Assembly (NCBI RefSeq): GCF_000485595.1
Contig: NW_014577214.1
Coordinates: forward strand, 200,532-229,911
Direction of reading: 5' to 3'
DNA from: Priapulus caudatus
Taxonomy: Eukaryota; Priapulida; Priapulimorpha; Priapulimorphida; Priapulidae
DNA length: 29,380 bases
In this document: in pieces, positions 1 to 10,025 of the stretch
How positions within the stretch are numbered: position 1 is the stretch's first letter
How the letters are laid out: the number at the start of each line of letters is the position of its first letter
Program-made: the position numbers and the translations under genes
Notes under the pieces: model-generated
Seen by the model: the letters and a program-made list of their open reading frames with translations, nothing else
The model's database searches: none
What the model was told of the DNA's origin: nothing

Positions 1-1290
1 GCTAGTTTACTTTAATTCTTCAGATTTTGAGTTTATCTTGAATCAACAATGCGACCTGGTACAATGCCAACCCTCATCTTCATTAGCTGAGATGAAACAC
101 TGATCATCCAGTTACTTGAGATTTGTTCTGAATAATTGTTTTCCAACTCTTTTGCTTCGCCAGCCCTGTCTTTGAGCAATCACTGTCTTTCTGCTCTCTC
201 TGCTCAGACGACTTTGACGCGAGGTTTAGCACTTTTGCCAACACAAGTGTAGTCAGAGATATCACGCCTTTGTGTGATTCTATTACTATGTTCTGTATAG
301 ATTGTTAATGTTTTCCTTTTCTCCCATTTTCTCTGGCCTAAGTTGCTTTAATATCTTCTGCCTTCTGGATTTTATCTGTGAATTATATGCACTGCGTACC
401 AAATGCAACCCTTCATCCTTCATTAGGCTGAGATAACACTATCATCAGTTCTTGCAGATTTGTTCTGAATAATTTTGTTCTAACTCTTGTTGCTGTTGCC
501 CAACTGTCTTGAAGCAATCACTGCTTGTCTGTCTCTTTGCTCCAGACGACCTTTGACGATGTTTAGCACTTTGCCCAACACAGTGCATCAGGATATCATC
601 TGTTTCGCATGGTTCTTCTATGCTATGGTATCTGTATAGCATTTCTCTATGGTCTTCCTGTTTCTCCCGTTTTCTCTGGCTAAGTTTACTTTTAATTCTT
701 GCTTCTGGGTTTTATCTTGACATTAAAATGGCACTTGGTACCAAATGCCAACCCTTCATCTTCATTAGGCTGAGATGAAAACACTGATTCACAGTTCTCT
801 GCAGATTGTTCTGAATAATTGTTGTCAACTCTTGTTGCTTCGCCAGCTGATCTTGGCACTTACAGTTTTCTTGCCTGTCTCTCCTCAGCACGACTTTGAC
901 GATGTTTACACTTTTTGCCCAACACAAGTGCATTCAAGGATATCATCGTTTTCGCCATGGCTCTTTATGCTATGGTTCCTGTATTAGATTTCTCTATGTC
1001 TTCCCTGTTTCTCCCAGTTTTCTCGTGCTGCCTAAGTTTACTTTTAATCTTGCTTTCTGGCGGTTTATCTTGAATTAATTCAATGCACTTGCGGTACAAA
1101 TGCCAACCCTTCATCTTCATTAGCTGAGATGAAACACTTATCATCAGTTCTGCAGCATTTGCTTCTGAAATAATTTGCTTTCCAACTCTTGTTGTTTGCC
1201 CCAGCTGTCTGAGCACTTAATGTTTTCTAGCTGTCTCTTCCTCAGACGATTTGACGATGTTGAGCATTTTCCCCTAAAGTTTTGTCCTTC
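1..1290. repeat. Tandem repeat, about 345 bp unit, about 4 copies
   Basis: The same block recurs with its landmark 'cttcattagctgagatga' near 75, 415, 757 and 1112, a spacing of 340-356 bp. Each unit also carries 'cagacgactttgacgatgtt' and 'ttctctggctaagttt' variants. Copies differ mainly by 1-3 nt indels, which fits noisy reads of a fairly homogeneous satellite. The first copy runs off the left edge. The last copy breaks off near 1275 inside the unit. Minus-strand frames stay open for 60-80 residues with shared words such as QLMKMKGWHL, but indels interrupt them. I do not call them a gene. Confidence 0.85.
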
Positions 1291-1418
1291 AGGAACTATT
1301 CATCATCATGTGATTGCTTTGCCTTCTACCTGTATGTTCATTATATCTATTCTCTGAGGGTTTTCTTCGGGTTTTCTGCAGAGCTGGCCTTATAACTCGT
1401 GCCTTCCTATCTTTTCAG

Positions 1419-1651
1419 GTGCAGGTTGCCTGCTACTACCGAAGGCCAAGGTGTCACTACCACAGCTGGGTAGGCGCATTTTGTCACAGGCCCGTCATTA
1501 TTGTAACCAGCGCAAAGTCCTACCTGTGACACTGTCCTCTCCAAGTTCTGTGCCGCTTGCCAGCCATTATGGCCCTGCTAGGGTGTTCTCTCCCGCACAG
1601 ATATTGGGCTGCTTCGCCACAGTGCATCTTACCGACCCTCGAGTCCATTAA
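1419..1651 (+). CDS. Possible exon, unidentified (Arg/Ser-rich, transit-peptide-like)
   Basis: A good splice acceptor (ttcctatcttttcag, ending at 1418) is followed by a frame from 1421 that stays open for 76 codons to a TAA at 1649. The translation is rich in Arg, Ser, Leu and Pro and nearly lacks acidic residues (for example LPQLGRRILSQARHYCNQRK). That is the composition of a mitochondrial presequence, but composition is all that supports the idea. No upstream start exon was found, since the preceding 1.3 kb is satellite repeat. It could be chance; no family was recognised. Confidence 0.22.
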
Positions 1652-1819
1652 ACCAGGCTATTGGATGGTTGGATCATAGTCTACTCTTTTCCTTTCAGTT
1701 GTGTTTACCACCAGCCTGGAGCTGACCAACAGCTATATGGTTCGATGAACGAACGAACAGATGTCATTCCAGTTCAAGCTGCATTCTCTTGATCCGTTCA
1801 CACAGGATTTTTGCAGTAT

Positions 1820-2109
1820 TCAGCCAAGATATTTTTTATTGTGCCACGCAGTTGTAAAAAAGGTAAGAATCTGCCTGTCTCTAGCAACTGCCCAATTTTG
1901 CTTTTTAGTCATGTGGGTGACTGTCTTGAAATCCCAATAGCATGTCACAGAGATCATAGTTCCAGGAAAAAGATTAATTGTCTCAGTCTCAAATGCTCTG
2001 CAAATTTTTTCTATGAATCTTGGCAATGTGCACCCAGTCCTTTTGAGACATTTCTTCCACAAACTAGCAACACTTGAACATTTCGTTAGGTCATGCAAAA
2101 TCTCAGGTG
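1820..2109 (-). CDS. Possible terminal exon or small ORF, unidentified
   Basis: Minus strand. A pyrimidine-rich stretch ending in an AG at 2110 precedes a frame open for about 96 codons to a TGA at 1820-1822. The peptide has an ordinary globular-looking composition with Trp, Cys and mixed charge (for example SLWKKCLKRTGCTLPRFIEK near its start). No homologous family was recognised. A plus-strand frame over the same bases is also open for 88 codons, which weakens the case. It could be an exon, a transposon remnant or chance. Confidence 0.25.
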
Positions 2110-2596
2110 CTCAAGGCGAGAAAGAATGATTACAAAAACAGATGTCTGATCACAAATCACAAAAGTGTGCTCTTATCTGCAAATCTGACAAGAGCATCTC
2201 TGTAGTTTAAACAGAAACGTATCATCAACAAACATGCCCTACTTCCGTTGTACCGGTTGCCGATTTCCAACCAAGGTGTAACTGCAACAACTATCGTAGT
2301 TTCCACTGACCAGGCAATCTATTGATCGATCTTTAAAAGCGGGTAATTGCCTTTCGTTGTCTTGCGCAGAAATGCTTCCCTGAATAGTTTTGGTACACAG
2401 CACTTAACTTGAATGACGTCGAGACGTAGGAGCTACTGCTTACCTGCGAGAAGAAAAAAGTCAACTTGGCAGTTACATATAAGTGGCTGATACCGCCCAT
2501 GATCGGAATGTAATATGATCATCATATAAGTGTAATAGGCTACTAATGATAACCCATGCAGACGTTTACAGGGCACAAAAAGAAAAATATACGAAC

Positions 2597-2709
2597 CTAA
2601 ACGATTTTCCTTCACGGCTTGCCATGCTTGTGCTTGCCGCTACTATTGCTTCACTTTTTATAGATACAAGATAATGTTGCAGACCGTCAGATTCTCTAAA
2701 ACTATATCT
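2597..2709 (-). CDS. Possible internal exon, unidentified
   Basis: Minus strand. The frame starts after a candidate acceptor (gagcggcag, ending at 2710) and runs 37 codons to a candidate donor (TTTAG|GTTCGT). It would begin in phase 0 and leave two bases. The peptide (RYSFRESDGLQHYLVSIKSE, then Ala/Ser-rich) reads like protein, and the frame is open upstream for another 35 codons. No partner exon with a matching phase was found nearby and no family was recognised. Confidence 0.25.
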
Positions 2710-3467
2710 CTGCCGCTCACAAGCAATGAATGGTAGGAAGGATGCTTTAGATATGTGTGACAACCCGCTTGACACGGCCAAATCCAAATGATGTATTTCC
2801 TTAGTATTTACCAAAAATTACACACGCTAGCATTCTAAGATTCTAGGCCTTCCAATCTAAAAACTGGTCTGTGTGTCTACTGGGAATAATGACAAACATG
2901 CGTCTTGGCAGTCACCACATTTGCTGTGCTACTCTACTCTGTCGCAACCATTGATTCGAGCCCGGTATCAAGGAGAGTTATAACTTAGCACGTAGCCATT
3001 TGCTGGTTTCCGTCACTATAACTCTAGCATAAGTTAGTGGGCCAAGCGCTGCAGTGATGAATGCCGGCGCGGCTGCCCCAGTGTGCATATTAAAGTATGA
3101 GCGTGTGACTAAGCAACGGTGTAAAAATACACGTATTTACTGCTATGCATATAAAAACTACTCCAATATATACTTAAAAACTGCTCACGAACTCCTAGGG
3201 AAAATACTTGCAGTTCTTTCCTCAAAATATTATTGCTCTGTATCGGCATGCTCATAGAGCAGACATTTTAGCGTCAATTTCAAAACAAGAATCCTCAAGG
3301 TTTGGTGCTTCCTGTGATAAGCCTCAACCTCCAGATATTAAGAGCTTGGACAGTGCCTAGTATTTTACACAGTGTGAAAACAGACATCAATCAATTATTG
3401 TCCTTTGATCGAATTGCTACAATGATTAATTACATATACTTGTATCACACAAGTAATATTAAAATGA
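2710..3467. other. No supported gene
   Basis: AT-rich non-coding sequence. There are short open frames only (67 codons at most) with no splice-site support and no recognisable repeat. Probably intron or intergenic. Confidence 0.5.
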
Positions 3468-3817
3468 GGCACACTGTTTGGCATCCAGTGCAAAAATGGT
3501 CATAGATTATTTAAACAGTACATGTGGAATGAATTACAAGTGAGATAGCTCAAGAATAGCGCATACAAAGTGCCTTATTCGCGCTTTAAACACTGCTAAA
3601 GGTTATGTAACCACTCTGTAACATAAATTGCAATTTTCAAATTAAATAGGCACACTGTGGACCAGTGCAAATGGTTCATAGAATATTAACAACAGTACAT
3701 GTGTGAATGAAGTCAAGTGAGAATAGTCAAGATAAGGCTACCACAGGCCTTATTCGCTTTAAAACCACTGTAAAGGTTTATCCAGTAACCACTCTGTAAC
3801 ATATAAATTGCAAATTC
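3468..3817. repeat. Tandem duplication, unit about 181 bp, two copies
   Basis: The block beginning 'ggcacactgt' at 3468 recurs at 3649. Each copy continues through 'cagtacatgtg', 'ccttattcgc', 'aaccactctgtaacat' and 'aaattgca'. The copies differ by small indels. The repeat lies in otherwise featureless AT-rich DNA. Confidence 0.85.
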
Positions 3818-4081
3818 TCCTTCCGCATTGAATAAATGCAACTGTCAGAGTCCCTACTTGGCAGGTACTTATTGTATGTAATGTCTGGCTTATATGTCTC
3901 AGCATTTTAGTTAGGCTGTGAGTTAGGGACATGCACCTAAAAGTAAAGTACGACTTAGTTAGTCAGTTCATTCATATCTTAATAACTGATAAAAAAGAAT
4001 AACACAAGTAAGATGGACTACTATAATAATACTTGTTTACCTTATTTTACTAAACAGTCTAGCGATATTCATTCTTCTTTC

Positions 4082-4183
4082 TCACGACAGTTTCGGACTG
4101 CTTCTCATCATTTCCTCCAAGGGGACGACCATATTGGGTGGCGGAATTGTGCCCTTGTGTGTTTTCGATCCTTCATGGTCTAG
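4082..4183 (-). CDS. Probable terminal coding exon of an unidentified gene
   Basis: Minus strand. A clear acceptor (tgtattgtgttacag, ending at 4184) opens a phase-0 frame of 33 codons to a TGA at 4082-4084. The peptide begins LDHEGSKTHKGTIPPPNMVV and ends in PKLS. Its hydrophilic, Pro-containing composition is typical of a protein C-terminus. The candidate exon at 5070-5133 ends in phase 0, so the two can join. I do not recognise the family. What is seen is the splice site, the frame and the composition; that it belongs to one gene with the exons at 5.1 and 7.3 kb is inferred. Confidence 0.45.
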   Translation of the reverse strand, partial: LDHEGSKTHKGTIPPPNMVVPLEEMMRSSPKLS

Positions 4184-5069
4184 CTGTAACACAATACATG
4201 ACCACAGTCACCGCACACATTTCATTTCCCAAACTTCTTTATGAAGATTGCATACAGCGGTCCCTGCGCTTCATTAATCCAATGGTGATCTTGAAACCAA
4301 ATTTTTAAATACATGATTGGATTATGTTTACTTTTAAACATTATAGTTATATGATTCACATACAGTGAGCAGTATGACTAGCTACGAGACTGTAAATCCC
4401 TACCCTCAAATGTTTTCACATTTTGTCAAGCAAAGTTGAATAATATAATCCTTCTAATCTGCAATCCATTGAATCAATCCTAACTAACTGTGAAAGTTAA
4501 GATTAATCCACAAAAGTCCCACAAGAATTAAGTTGATGTAACGAAAATCTTTGAGTTATTCAATCTGCGCTGTATTACTATGAGTTGGCTTGGAGTATAG
4601 GCTACAACAGGAGTTGGTCACAAGTACTCACCTGACTACATAATGCTTTAGACTAAATAAAAGTGGCTTAACTTGGTCACTAAAGGATGGATAAATATTT
4701 ATCACAACTCCGTATTATCTGATCAATCAGGATAAGGATAGCTGCGGAATAAAACCTTATAACATCGGTAAAGATTAGTCTTCAAAGTAACAGGACACAA
4801 TTAAAGATGGAGAGAGACTGTGCGGTTGCAGCTAGAAAAAACTTAAATTTACAATTAACTTAAATGTGAACTAAATTCCAATATGGCATTATATAGTGAT
4901 TACAGAAACGAAGCATCCTTGAAGATGCGTTACACGTCAAAAATATAAATGTGGCAAGTATACGTTGATGGCTCCGAGTAAATACATTTACTCCTGATAT
5001 TATAGATACAATATGTGTAACCCAACACCAACATGTGACCTATTCTTCTTGCAATAGGTCTTCACTAAC
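4184..5069. other. Probable intron, no other feature
   Basis: AT-rich sequence with no open frame of note. If the exons at 4082-4183 and 5070-5133 belong together, this is the intron between them, with GTTAGT at its donor end and TTACAG at its acceptor end. Confidence 0.35.
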
Positions 5070-5133
5070 CTTAGCAAAGACCCGTTTCTTGGAGCTCTGG
5101 CGAGCAAGTCTACGACATAAATGATCGTACAGC
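5070..5133 (-). CDS. Possible internal exon of the unidentified minus-strand gene
   Basis: Minus strand, 64 nt: one base completing a codon, then 21 codons, then AAG|GTTAGT. The peptide is strongly basic (LYDHLCRRLARQSSKKRVFA). Without splicing, the same frame reads on through an acidic stretch to a TAG at 5040-5042, so it could instead be an alternative last exon. The acceptor (atatatatgaccag) has a poor pyrimidine tract. The phase-0 donor matches the phase-0 acceptor of the exon at 4082-4183. Family not recognised. Confidence 0.3.
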
Positions 5134-6505
5134 CTGGTCATATATATATCGCTGTTTGGTACATCTACTTAAGTTCTTCAGATATTTTCACGTTAAAATA
5201 GTGGTAAAATTAGAGTTACATACAAAAGTTTTATGGTTCAGTATTGCATTGGAATTTTATTTTTTAATGTTTTAAAAATCCGACGGCTATATCGTGCTTA
5301 ACAATTGACAGGTGGCGCCCACTGCCCAGTGCATCACTGAAAAAAGTTGGCCACAAAGCAACGTACGTTTCGCTGCAGGCTACACGACGAAGCGCGGTTT
5401 CTTATTTATTAGTTTTAAGAGACAAAAGGATTGCATAATCTTCTAATTATAGCTTACGTTTCAGTTATAATCATGAATGAAGTCTGTTCTAAAATGAATA
5501 TCGTTCAGTTTTAGCACTTTTAGGTATAAATCATTATTGCACTTTATTGAATTCTCGATTAGCCCTCTTGATCTGTAATGCAGGCGATTCCTGGCCATTT
5601 TTTTTCAAACCAAATTACCGGGCGCCCAAAATTACCGACCCACCTAGCAAAACGCCCCCAAAATACAAAATCATAAATAATGCGCCAAATTAGAGAGGCT
5701 CTGATGCAGATCTCCATGCTTTCTATTCATTATATAGACTCACTGTTTTATATAAGAATGGCCTCCATATAAGATTCTATAATCGATTATTCTGAATAAA
5801 TGAGTGCGAGCCAAACTCCCAATTTAATTGATAGATAAGTATATATATATAATCTTTTAGGCTCGCCGTACACTCTGCACGGGCTGCCCTACTAAGCAGG
5901 ATAGATGTACCCCGTGGTAACGTGCAAATAATTGGCATAATGCGCAACTTTTCAGGGTGCGCGAGACAATCGCGGGTGATGATCAGCGCCTAAAATTAAA
6001 AATTTTTAGAAATTCATTTTGCTTTTTATGACACAGCGAATGGTGAATGCGCGTAAATTATAAAATTGTACGGGTAGGCTATATATGCAGATTTATGCAT
6101 ATCTACTATCAATAATATACTCCTAAATTCTAGATGAAAAGCTATCCTTTAATTATAGCATGTTCTGATAGTTATAGGTATACTAAACTACTACTAGTAG
6201 TCTAGTATGGTAAGTAGAATAGTATATCTATATAATATACGCTTAGTTATTACGTATACTAAGACAGTATAAGTTGTACTGGATCAAGGAGGGAGTTTGC
6301 GGACCCCGCAAAGTGTTTTTGCATATGCTCTCAACTAATCATGGGCGTGCTACTAGCTTGGGCCGTTATACTGCGGCGCTGTAGGTATGCAATATGAACA
6401 CAATGTTGTAAAAGTGCACAGCATGTTGCACAGACTCAAAGCGATTACGTTACTAACTTACAACTTCACACAGTTTAGCGGGCCCTACTAATTCCTACAG
6501 TTCCT
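5134..6505. other. Non-coding AT-rich stretch
   Basis: No gene seen. It holds short TA-rich runs (5142-5150, 5841-5851) and a cluster of 'tactag/ctagta' self-complementary words around 6180-6260. Probably intron of the minus-strand candidate gene or intergenic. Confidence 0.4.
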
Positions 6506-6509
6506 ACTA

Positions 6510-6810
6510 CTAATGACACTGCAGCAAGAACAAGGTCCGCTCACCTGCAGCTACAGCACACACGCGGCCATTGACGGTATATATAACAATGTTATAAAAC
6601 AATGTCTGTATATTATATATGTCAATGGCCGCGTGTGTGCTTATAGCCGCAGTAGTCCGAGTCGACGCAGACACCAGTAATGGAATTGATTAAACCTGCA
6701 ACCTCAAGATTAGCCAAGCGGAGCTGTATAACGTCTTGGCATTTGGACGATAATAGCCGCCAGCCGCTGCAGGTGCGGGCACTTGTTCTTGTGCAGTGAC
6801 TAGTGTAATA
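6510..6810. repeat. Foldback inverted repeat with one arm interrupted
   Basis: A 20 bp perfect inverted repeat (gcacacacgcggccattgac at 6556-6575 against 6621-6640) flanks an AT-rich loop, and pairing continues into the loop as TA-rich sequence. Farther out, the left-arm region about 6515-6550 (gcaagaacaaggtccgctca, then cctgcagct) is matched in inverse orientation at about 6760-6800 (ctgcaggtgcgggcac, then ttgttcttgtgcagtga). The right arm carries about 110 bp (about 6655-6755) absent from the left arm. This looks like an old foldback element or an inverted duplication with a later insertion. Confidence 0.7.
6675..6723 (-). CDS. Weak candidate exon within the interrupted repeat arm
   Basis: Minus strand. 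The acceptor (gacgttatacag, ending at 6724) opens a phase-0 frame reading LRLANLEVAGLINSIT, then a candidate donor (ACTG|GTGTCT). It would follow the phase-0 donor at 7202 and extend a helical-looking segment (EQLD then LRLANLEVAG). The downstream phase does not match the exon at 5070-5133, so an exon is missing, there is a sequencing error, or this call is wrong. It lies in the extra segment of the inverted repeat. Confidence 0.2.
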
Positions 6811-7201
6811 ACTGAGTCAATACTAATAGTAATAGTAATACTATAATTACTAAGGATATAGAGCTGACACAAACACAACACCTTTAGTAGTAAATGTTCT
6901 TGGTATTTAGCTACTAGGCATATCTTTTTTCTTATCATTATTCTGAGGCTGTCTGTCACTTTGCAGTCTTTGTGACTGGTGAGTGTGAATGTGTCCATTG
7001 GGAGCAGCAAGTAGAATGGGAAGACAGTGGCCACTGAGTGACATTAGACCTACATATAACGCCTGTGAACGCATTCTAGCATCGCATAAACCGGCTTTAC
7101 TAACGGGCATGCTAAACGGGCGTTATACCTTACATATTGAATTAAATTTTATGTTGAATAGTAATATAATTCAATAGTACTGGAGGCTGGATTTCTCGTA
7201 C
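6811..7201. other. Probable intron, no other feature
   Basis: AT-rich; a run of 'actaatagtaatagtaatact' type trinucleotides lies at about 6820-6845. No supported gene. A 114-codon minus-strand frame over 6690-7034 has no splice or family support as a whole. Confidence 0.35.
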
Positions 7202-7353
7202 GTCAAGTTGTTCAACTTGTGTTGACCATTCTGTCTTCGTGATGCGACGGACGTTTGAAACGTTTCCTTTTGCAGCGACCTCTTCCGGCGTGTTCTGAGT
7301 TTCTCTTAGTTCTAGATTTTCCACTACGTAGCCAGCACTAACCGGTTGCTCAG
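7202..7353 (-). CDS. Probable internal coding exon, unidentified gene
   Basis: Minus strand, 152 nt. The acceptor (catgttatatcag, ending at 7354) is followed by CT and 50 codons, ending in phase 0 at GAC|GTACGA. The peptide is hydrophilic and helix-prone, with words EQPVSAGYVVENLELRETQN and ITKTEWSTQVEQLD. It is the most convincing coding exon in the first 9 kb: both splice sites are plausible, the whole length is open and the composition is protein-like. I could not assign a family. If it belongs with the exons at 5.1 and 4.1 kb, the gene runs leftward and ends at 4082. Confidence 0.5.
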
Positions 7354-7721
7354 CTGATATAACATGACTTGATTTGCAGATACAAGTCCAAGTAGACTAT
7401 AATAAGAAATAAGCACAAAATGACAATGGATAATGGTTCAGGTCGTGATATAATTACAATTGGCAACTGGGCTGACGTCTACAACGTGTAAGGACAAAAG
7501 ATTGGGAGAGAGAGTTATAGCTTCGACCAGCAGAAAACATGCTAGCTCTTAGTATCCTTATTCAAGAGCGAGTACTGATCCTATAACACTAAAGTTAAAG
7601 TTAAACAAAACAGTAAAAACAGTCTAGTAAACAGCTAGGAATTGCTCCGACTTGGTGCAGTTGGAGGCATAACAAATAGGAATTCGCTGACGTTTCGTGG
7701 TCATTTTGGCATTTAACCTAT
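7354..7721. other. No supported feature
   Basis: AT-rich. A short minus-strand frame (13 codons after an ATG near 7663) is not supported by splice sites. Probably intron or intergenic. Confidence 0.4.
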
Positions 7722-9006
7722 AGGCCCGTTCACACGGACGTTTTTAGTTTGAGCCTAAATAGTCGCCTGCCGCAAATAACCAAATTTCGGCTCGAGCCGA
7801 AGCGATTTCACATTAGAGAAATCACACAAAGACTGCGAATTCTTGCGTTCACTCCCAATTGCCAGTCTACAAGCGTGGGAGCGCAGTACCAGTCTAAAGC
7901 GGCTATAGGCGGCACACGCATTTTGTCGCGAACTACCACAGCTGCTTTCCAAACTCCCAGTACGAAGCCTCACCATTGGCAGCATTTTAAAAACGCTTTG
8001 CCAGCGTTGCCAGTGCAGAATGAGCGTCACGAAGAGCGCCGTGGGTTGTTTCCTGGATTCTGGCCGAGCCATTTACATTTACTGGGGCAAAAGGAGCGAA
8101 CGCGAGAATTTCATCAGTCTTTGTGGTGAGTTTTGCCGTGACACAGCTCGCCGTACGAACAGAGACAGTATGTTTTATATAACAAGTGACACTCGTTGCT
8201 TGAATAGAAACAACGATAGGAGTGGAAATGGTTGAATATCTTGTGTTGTAATCGTGTTGAATCCAGCCGAGCGTCGAGCGCGAATTTGGGCAGCACGCCC
8301 TTGCTGTACGGCGGCTATATACTATATTAAGTGTCAGGTTGATGCACAGTGCACGCAGCATGAGCAATGGCCGGCCGCCAGCGTATGTTTGCACATAGGA
8401 TTAAATAGACGGAATTTACATCGAAACTGTCGGGATAATACTATTAATAGGTGAAAGAGATACAAACATTAAGATTTAGTAGTCAAATAGGATTTCGTAG
8501 TTATTTAGATTATACTTTCTATTGAAAACGCTTCACGTGCCTGTGACACGGTGACGGTCTTTTGGGCGTGCCGAGTTAGCACGCACGGCCAATTTTGGTC
8601 CCATCGAAATGTGCCTGACCAGCGCCCGAGCCAAAATTTTAGCACTGCGTCAGCTAAATTGGTAGAGCGGTAGATGCCGCGAGTGACGGAGTGTTGAACG
8701 TGTACTTCGACAAAATAAAGTCTAAAACAGTATAAAAATTCGAAAAATATTGATCAGGATCATAGCTTCTACAAGATTGATAATTGAACTAGGGAACGGA
8801 AAAAAGTAAACACGCTGAATCGTACACAACGCCAGATCTCGCGACACTTACTGCCGAAGGATTAGATCTGTGAGATATTTGGTGCAATCAGATTTATTTG
8901 AATTTGAATGTTGAATTTTGACAGGACAGTATTCCACTTTGTACGTGTGGAACGCTTTCTAGACTCAAATTTAGCTTTAGCTAAACCATTACGTGTGAAC
9001 GCGGCA
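7722..9006. mobile_element. Probable non-autonomous DNA transposon (terminal inverted repeats)
   Basis: The left end reads ggcccgttcacacggacg after 'tata'. The right end, reverse complemented, reads gccgcgttcacacgtaatgg before 'atat'. The match (gttcacacg plus imperfect similarity for roughly 35 bp ending in taaat) and TA-rich flanks suggest terminal inverted repeats with a TA-containing target duplication. The 1.28 kb interior is more GC-rich than its surroundings. It holds open frames on both strands (7749-8129 plus, 7987-8394 minus) with no transposase motif I can see. A non-autonomous element or fossil is the best reading; family not assigned. Confidence 0.4.
8650..8712 (+). other. tRNA-like segment (A-box-like), possible SINE or tRNA fossil
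   Basis: 'cagctaaattggtagagcgg' closely resembles the D-arm/A-box of a eukaryotic tRNA (agctcagttggtagagcg). About 40 bases on there is a 'cttcgac' that resembles the T-loop of the B-box. The acceptor stem cannot be closed and the B-box is poor, so a functional tRNA is unlikely. It lies inside the candidate transposon. Confidence 0.3.
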
Positions 9007-9044
9007 TATGACGTCGAGTATCGAGCGATACCGCCGCATAACAT

Positions 9045-9432
9045 ATTTGCCTAATTGAAATTAGCTAATCGCCTTTTCAGATAAACTCATAGACTCACAG
9101 CGCAGCCGATCATAGCTAAAGAGACATTCGAGTTGACATGTGCTCTATAAATATCTAGAATTTATAGCAATGTAACTCGAATCGTTCACGCAATATCATG
9201 ATAGTTAGTATACTTTCTTACCGGCCATAGCCGCGCGTATATTAGCCTATGAGTCATACCCAGCATGCATATTTGCTAATTAATTAGACTAATCGCGCTT
9301 CAATAGACTCAAAATTCACAGAGATTAAGGCTAAGGCCATGGTGTCTATAATGCGTTAGAATTATACTAGAAATGTAACTCAAATCTGTTCGCGCATATC
9401 ATGCATGTTAGTACATTTCCTATCCGGTCAAT
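9045..9432. repeat. Tandem duplication, unit about 226 bp, two copies
   Basis: 'atttgcctaattgaaattag' at 9045 recurs as 'atttgctaattaattagac' at 9271. Both copies continue through 'aatcgc', 'gactca', 'atgtaactc', 'gttc.cgc.atatcat' and end in a variant of 'ccggccatagc'. The copies are clearly diverged by substitutions, so this duplication looks older than the sequencing noise seen elsewhere. Confidence 0.75.
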
Positions 9433-9677
9433 AGCATAATAGCGGTTTTTGCCCGACGGGGTATGCAAAACGAAACGTCACGAATTTTATTTTTATCCTC
9501 CAATCACAGGTCAGAGCAATTCCTCTGTTTAGACGCATGTCTTTTCAGGCTTTTGTAGCATTGCCATTGTATTTGTAACTTAGCCAAGCCGATGACTATA
9601 GACCTGTAAGTTGTAACTACAGTTTACGCGTTGAAATCATCGAGAAAAATGTTCACCTGAAGCTCACCTACCTTTGC
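9433..9677. other. Upstream region of LSM12, no clear feature
   Basis: Unique AT-rich sequence just left of the point where copy A and copy B begin to match. It probably contains the LSM12 promoter or first intron. No promoter element can be assigned by eye. Confidence 0.3.
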
Positions 9678-10025
9678 ACTCCTGTTTCGCTGTAGTTTAT
9701 GGCCAACCAGGAAAGCAAACAATGACTCGAATGAGTCAACTGAGTGAGTGACCCTGATGAATGAGGCTGATGTGCGGTGCATAACTGAACTTTGGTAAGA
9801 GGGTCGTTTGGCACCCCACACTTTATTTTCGCAAATCTGTAGTAGAAATAAGATTAATAATGGCTTGGGTTTGAAGTGTGGGGATTATAGTAGCGTTGTT
9901 TGTACGGACTACAGCCTCCATTGTAAATTACGGCTGTAGGAATGTGTGCCTCTACTAGTTACTAGTACTAGCGTTGATAGTGAAATCAAGTGTAACATTA
10001 ACCAGAATTATAACTAAATTTGTGG

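Noticed and set aside
2433-2615. Minus-strand frame ending at a sequence that is both an acceptor (ttcttctcgcag) and a donor (CAG|GTAAGC)
   Set aside because: Either use gives an early stop or no protein-like reading on both sides; no partner exon found.
7749-8394. Overlapping 126- and 135-codon open frames on opposite strands
   Set aside because: They sit within the candidate transposon, have Arg/Ser/Thr-rich compositions typical of GC-richer non-coding DNA, and show no transposase motif.
9624-9821. Minus-strand 65-codon frame with a good GTAGGT donor, considered as the first exon of a divergent gene
   Set aside because: Copy B does not preserve the frame or the ATG, and the same bases may hold the LSM12 first exon on the plus strand. 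Too ambiguous to call.
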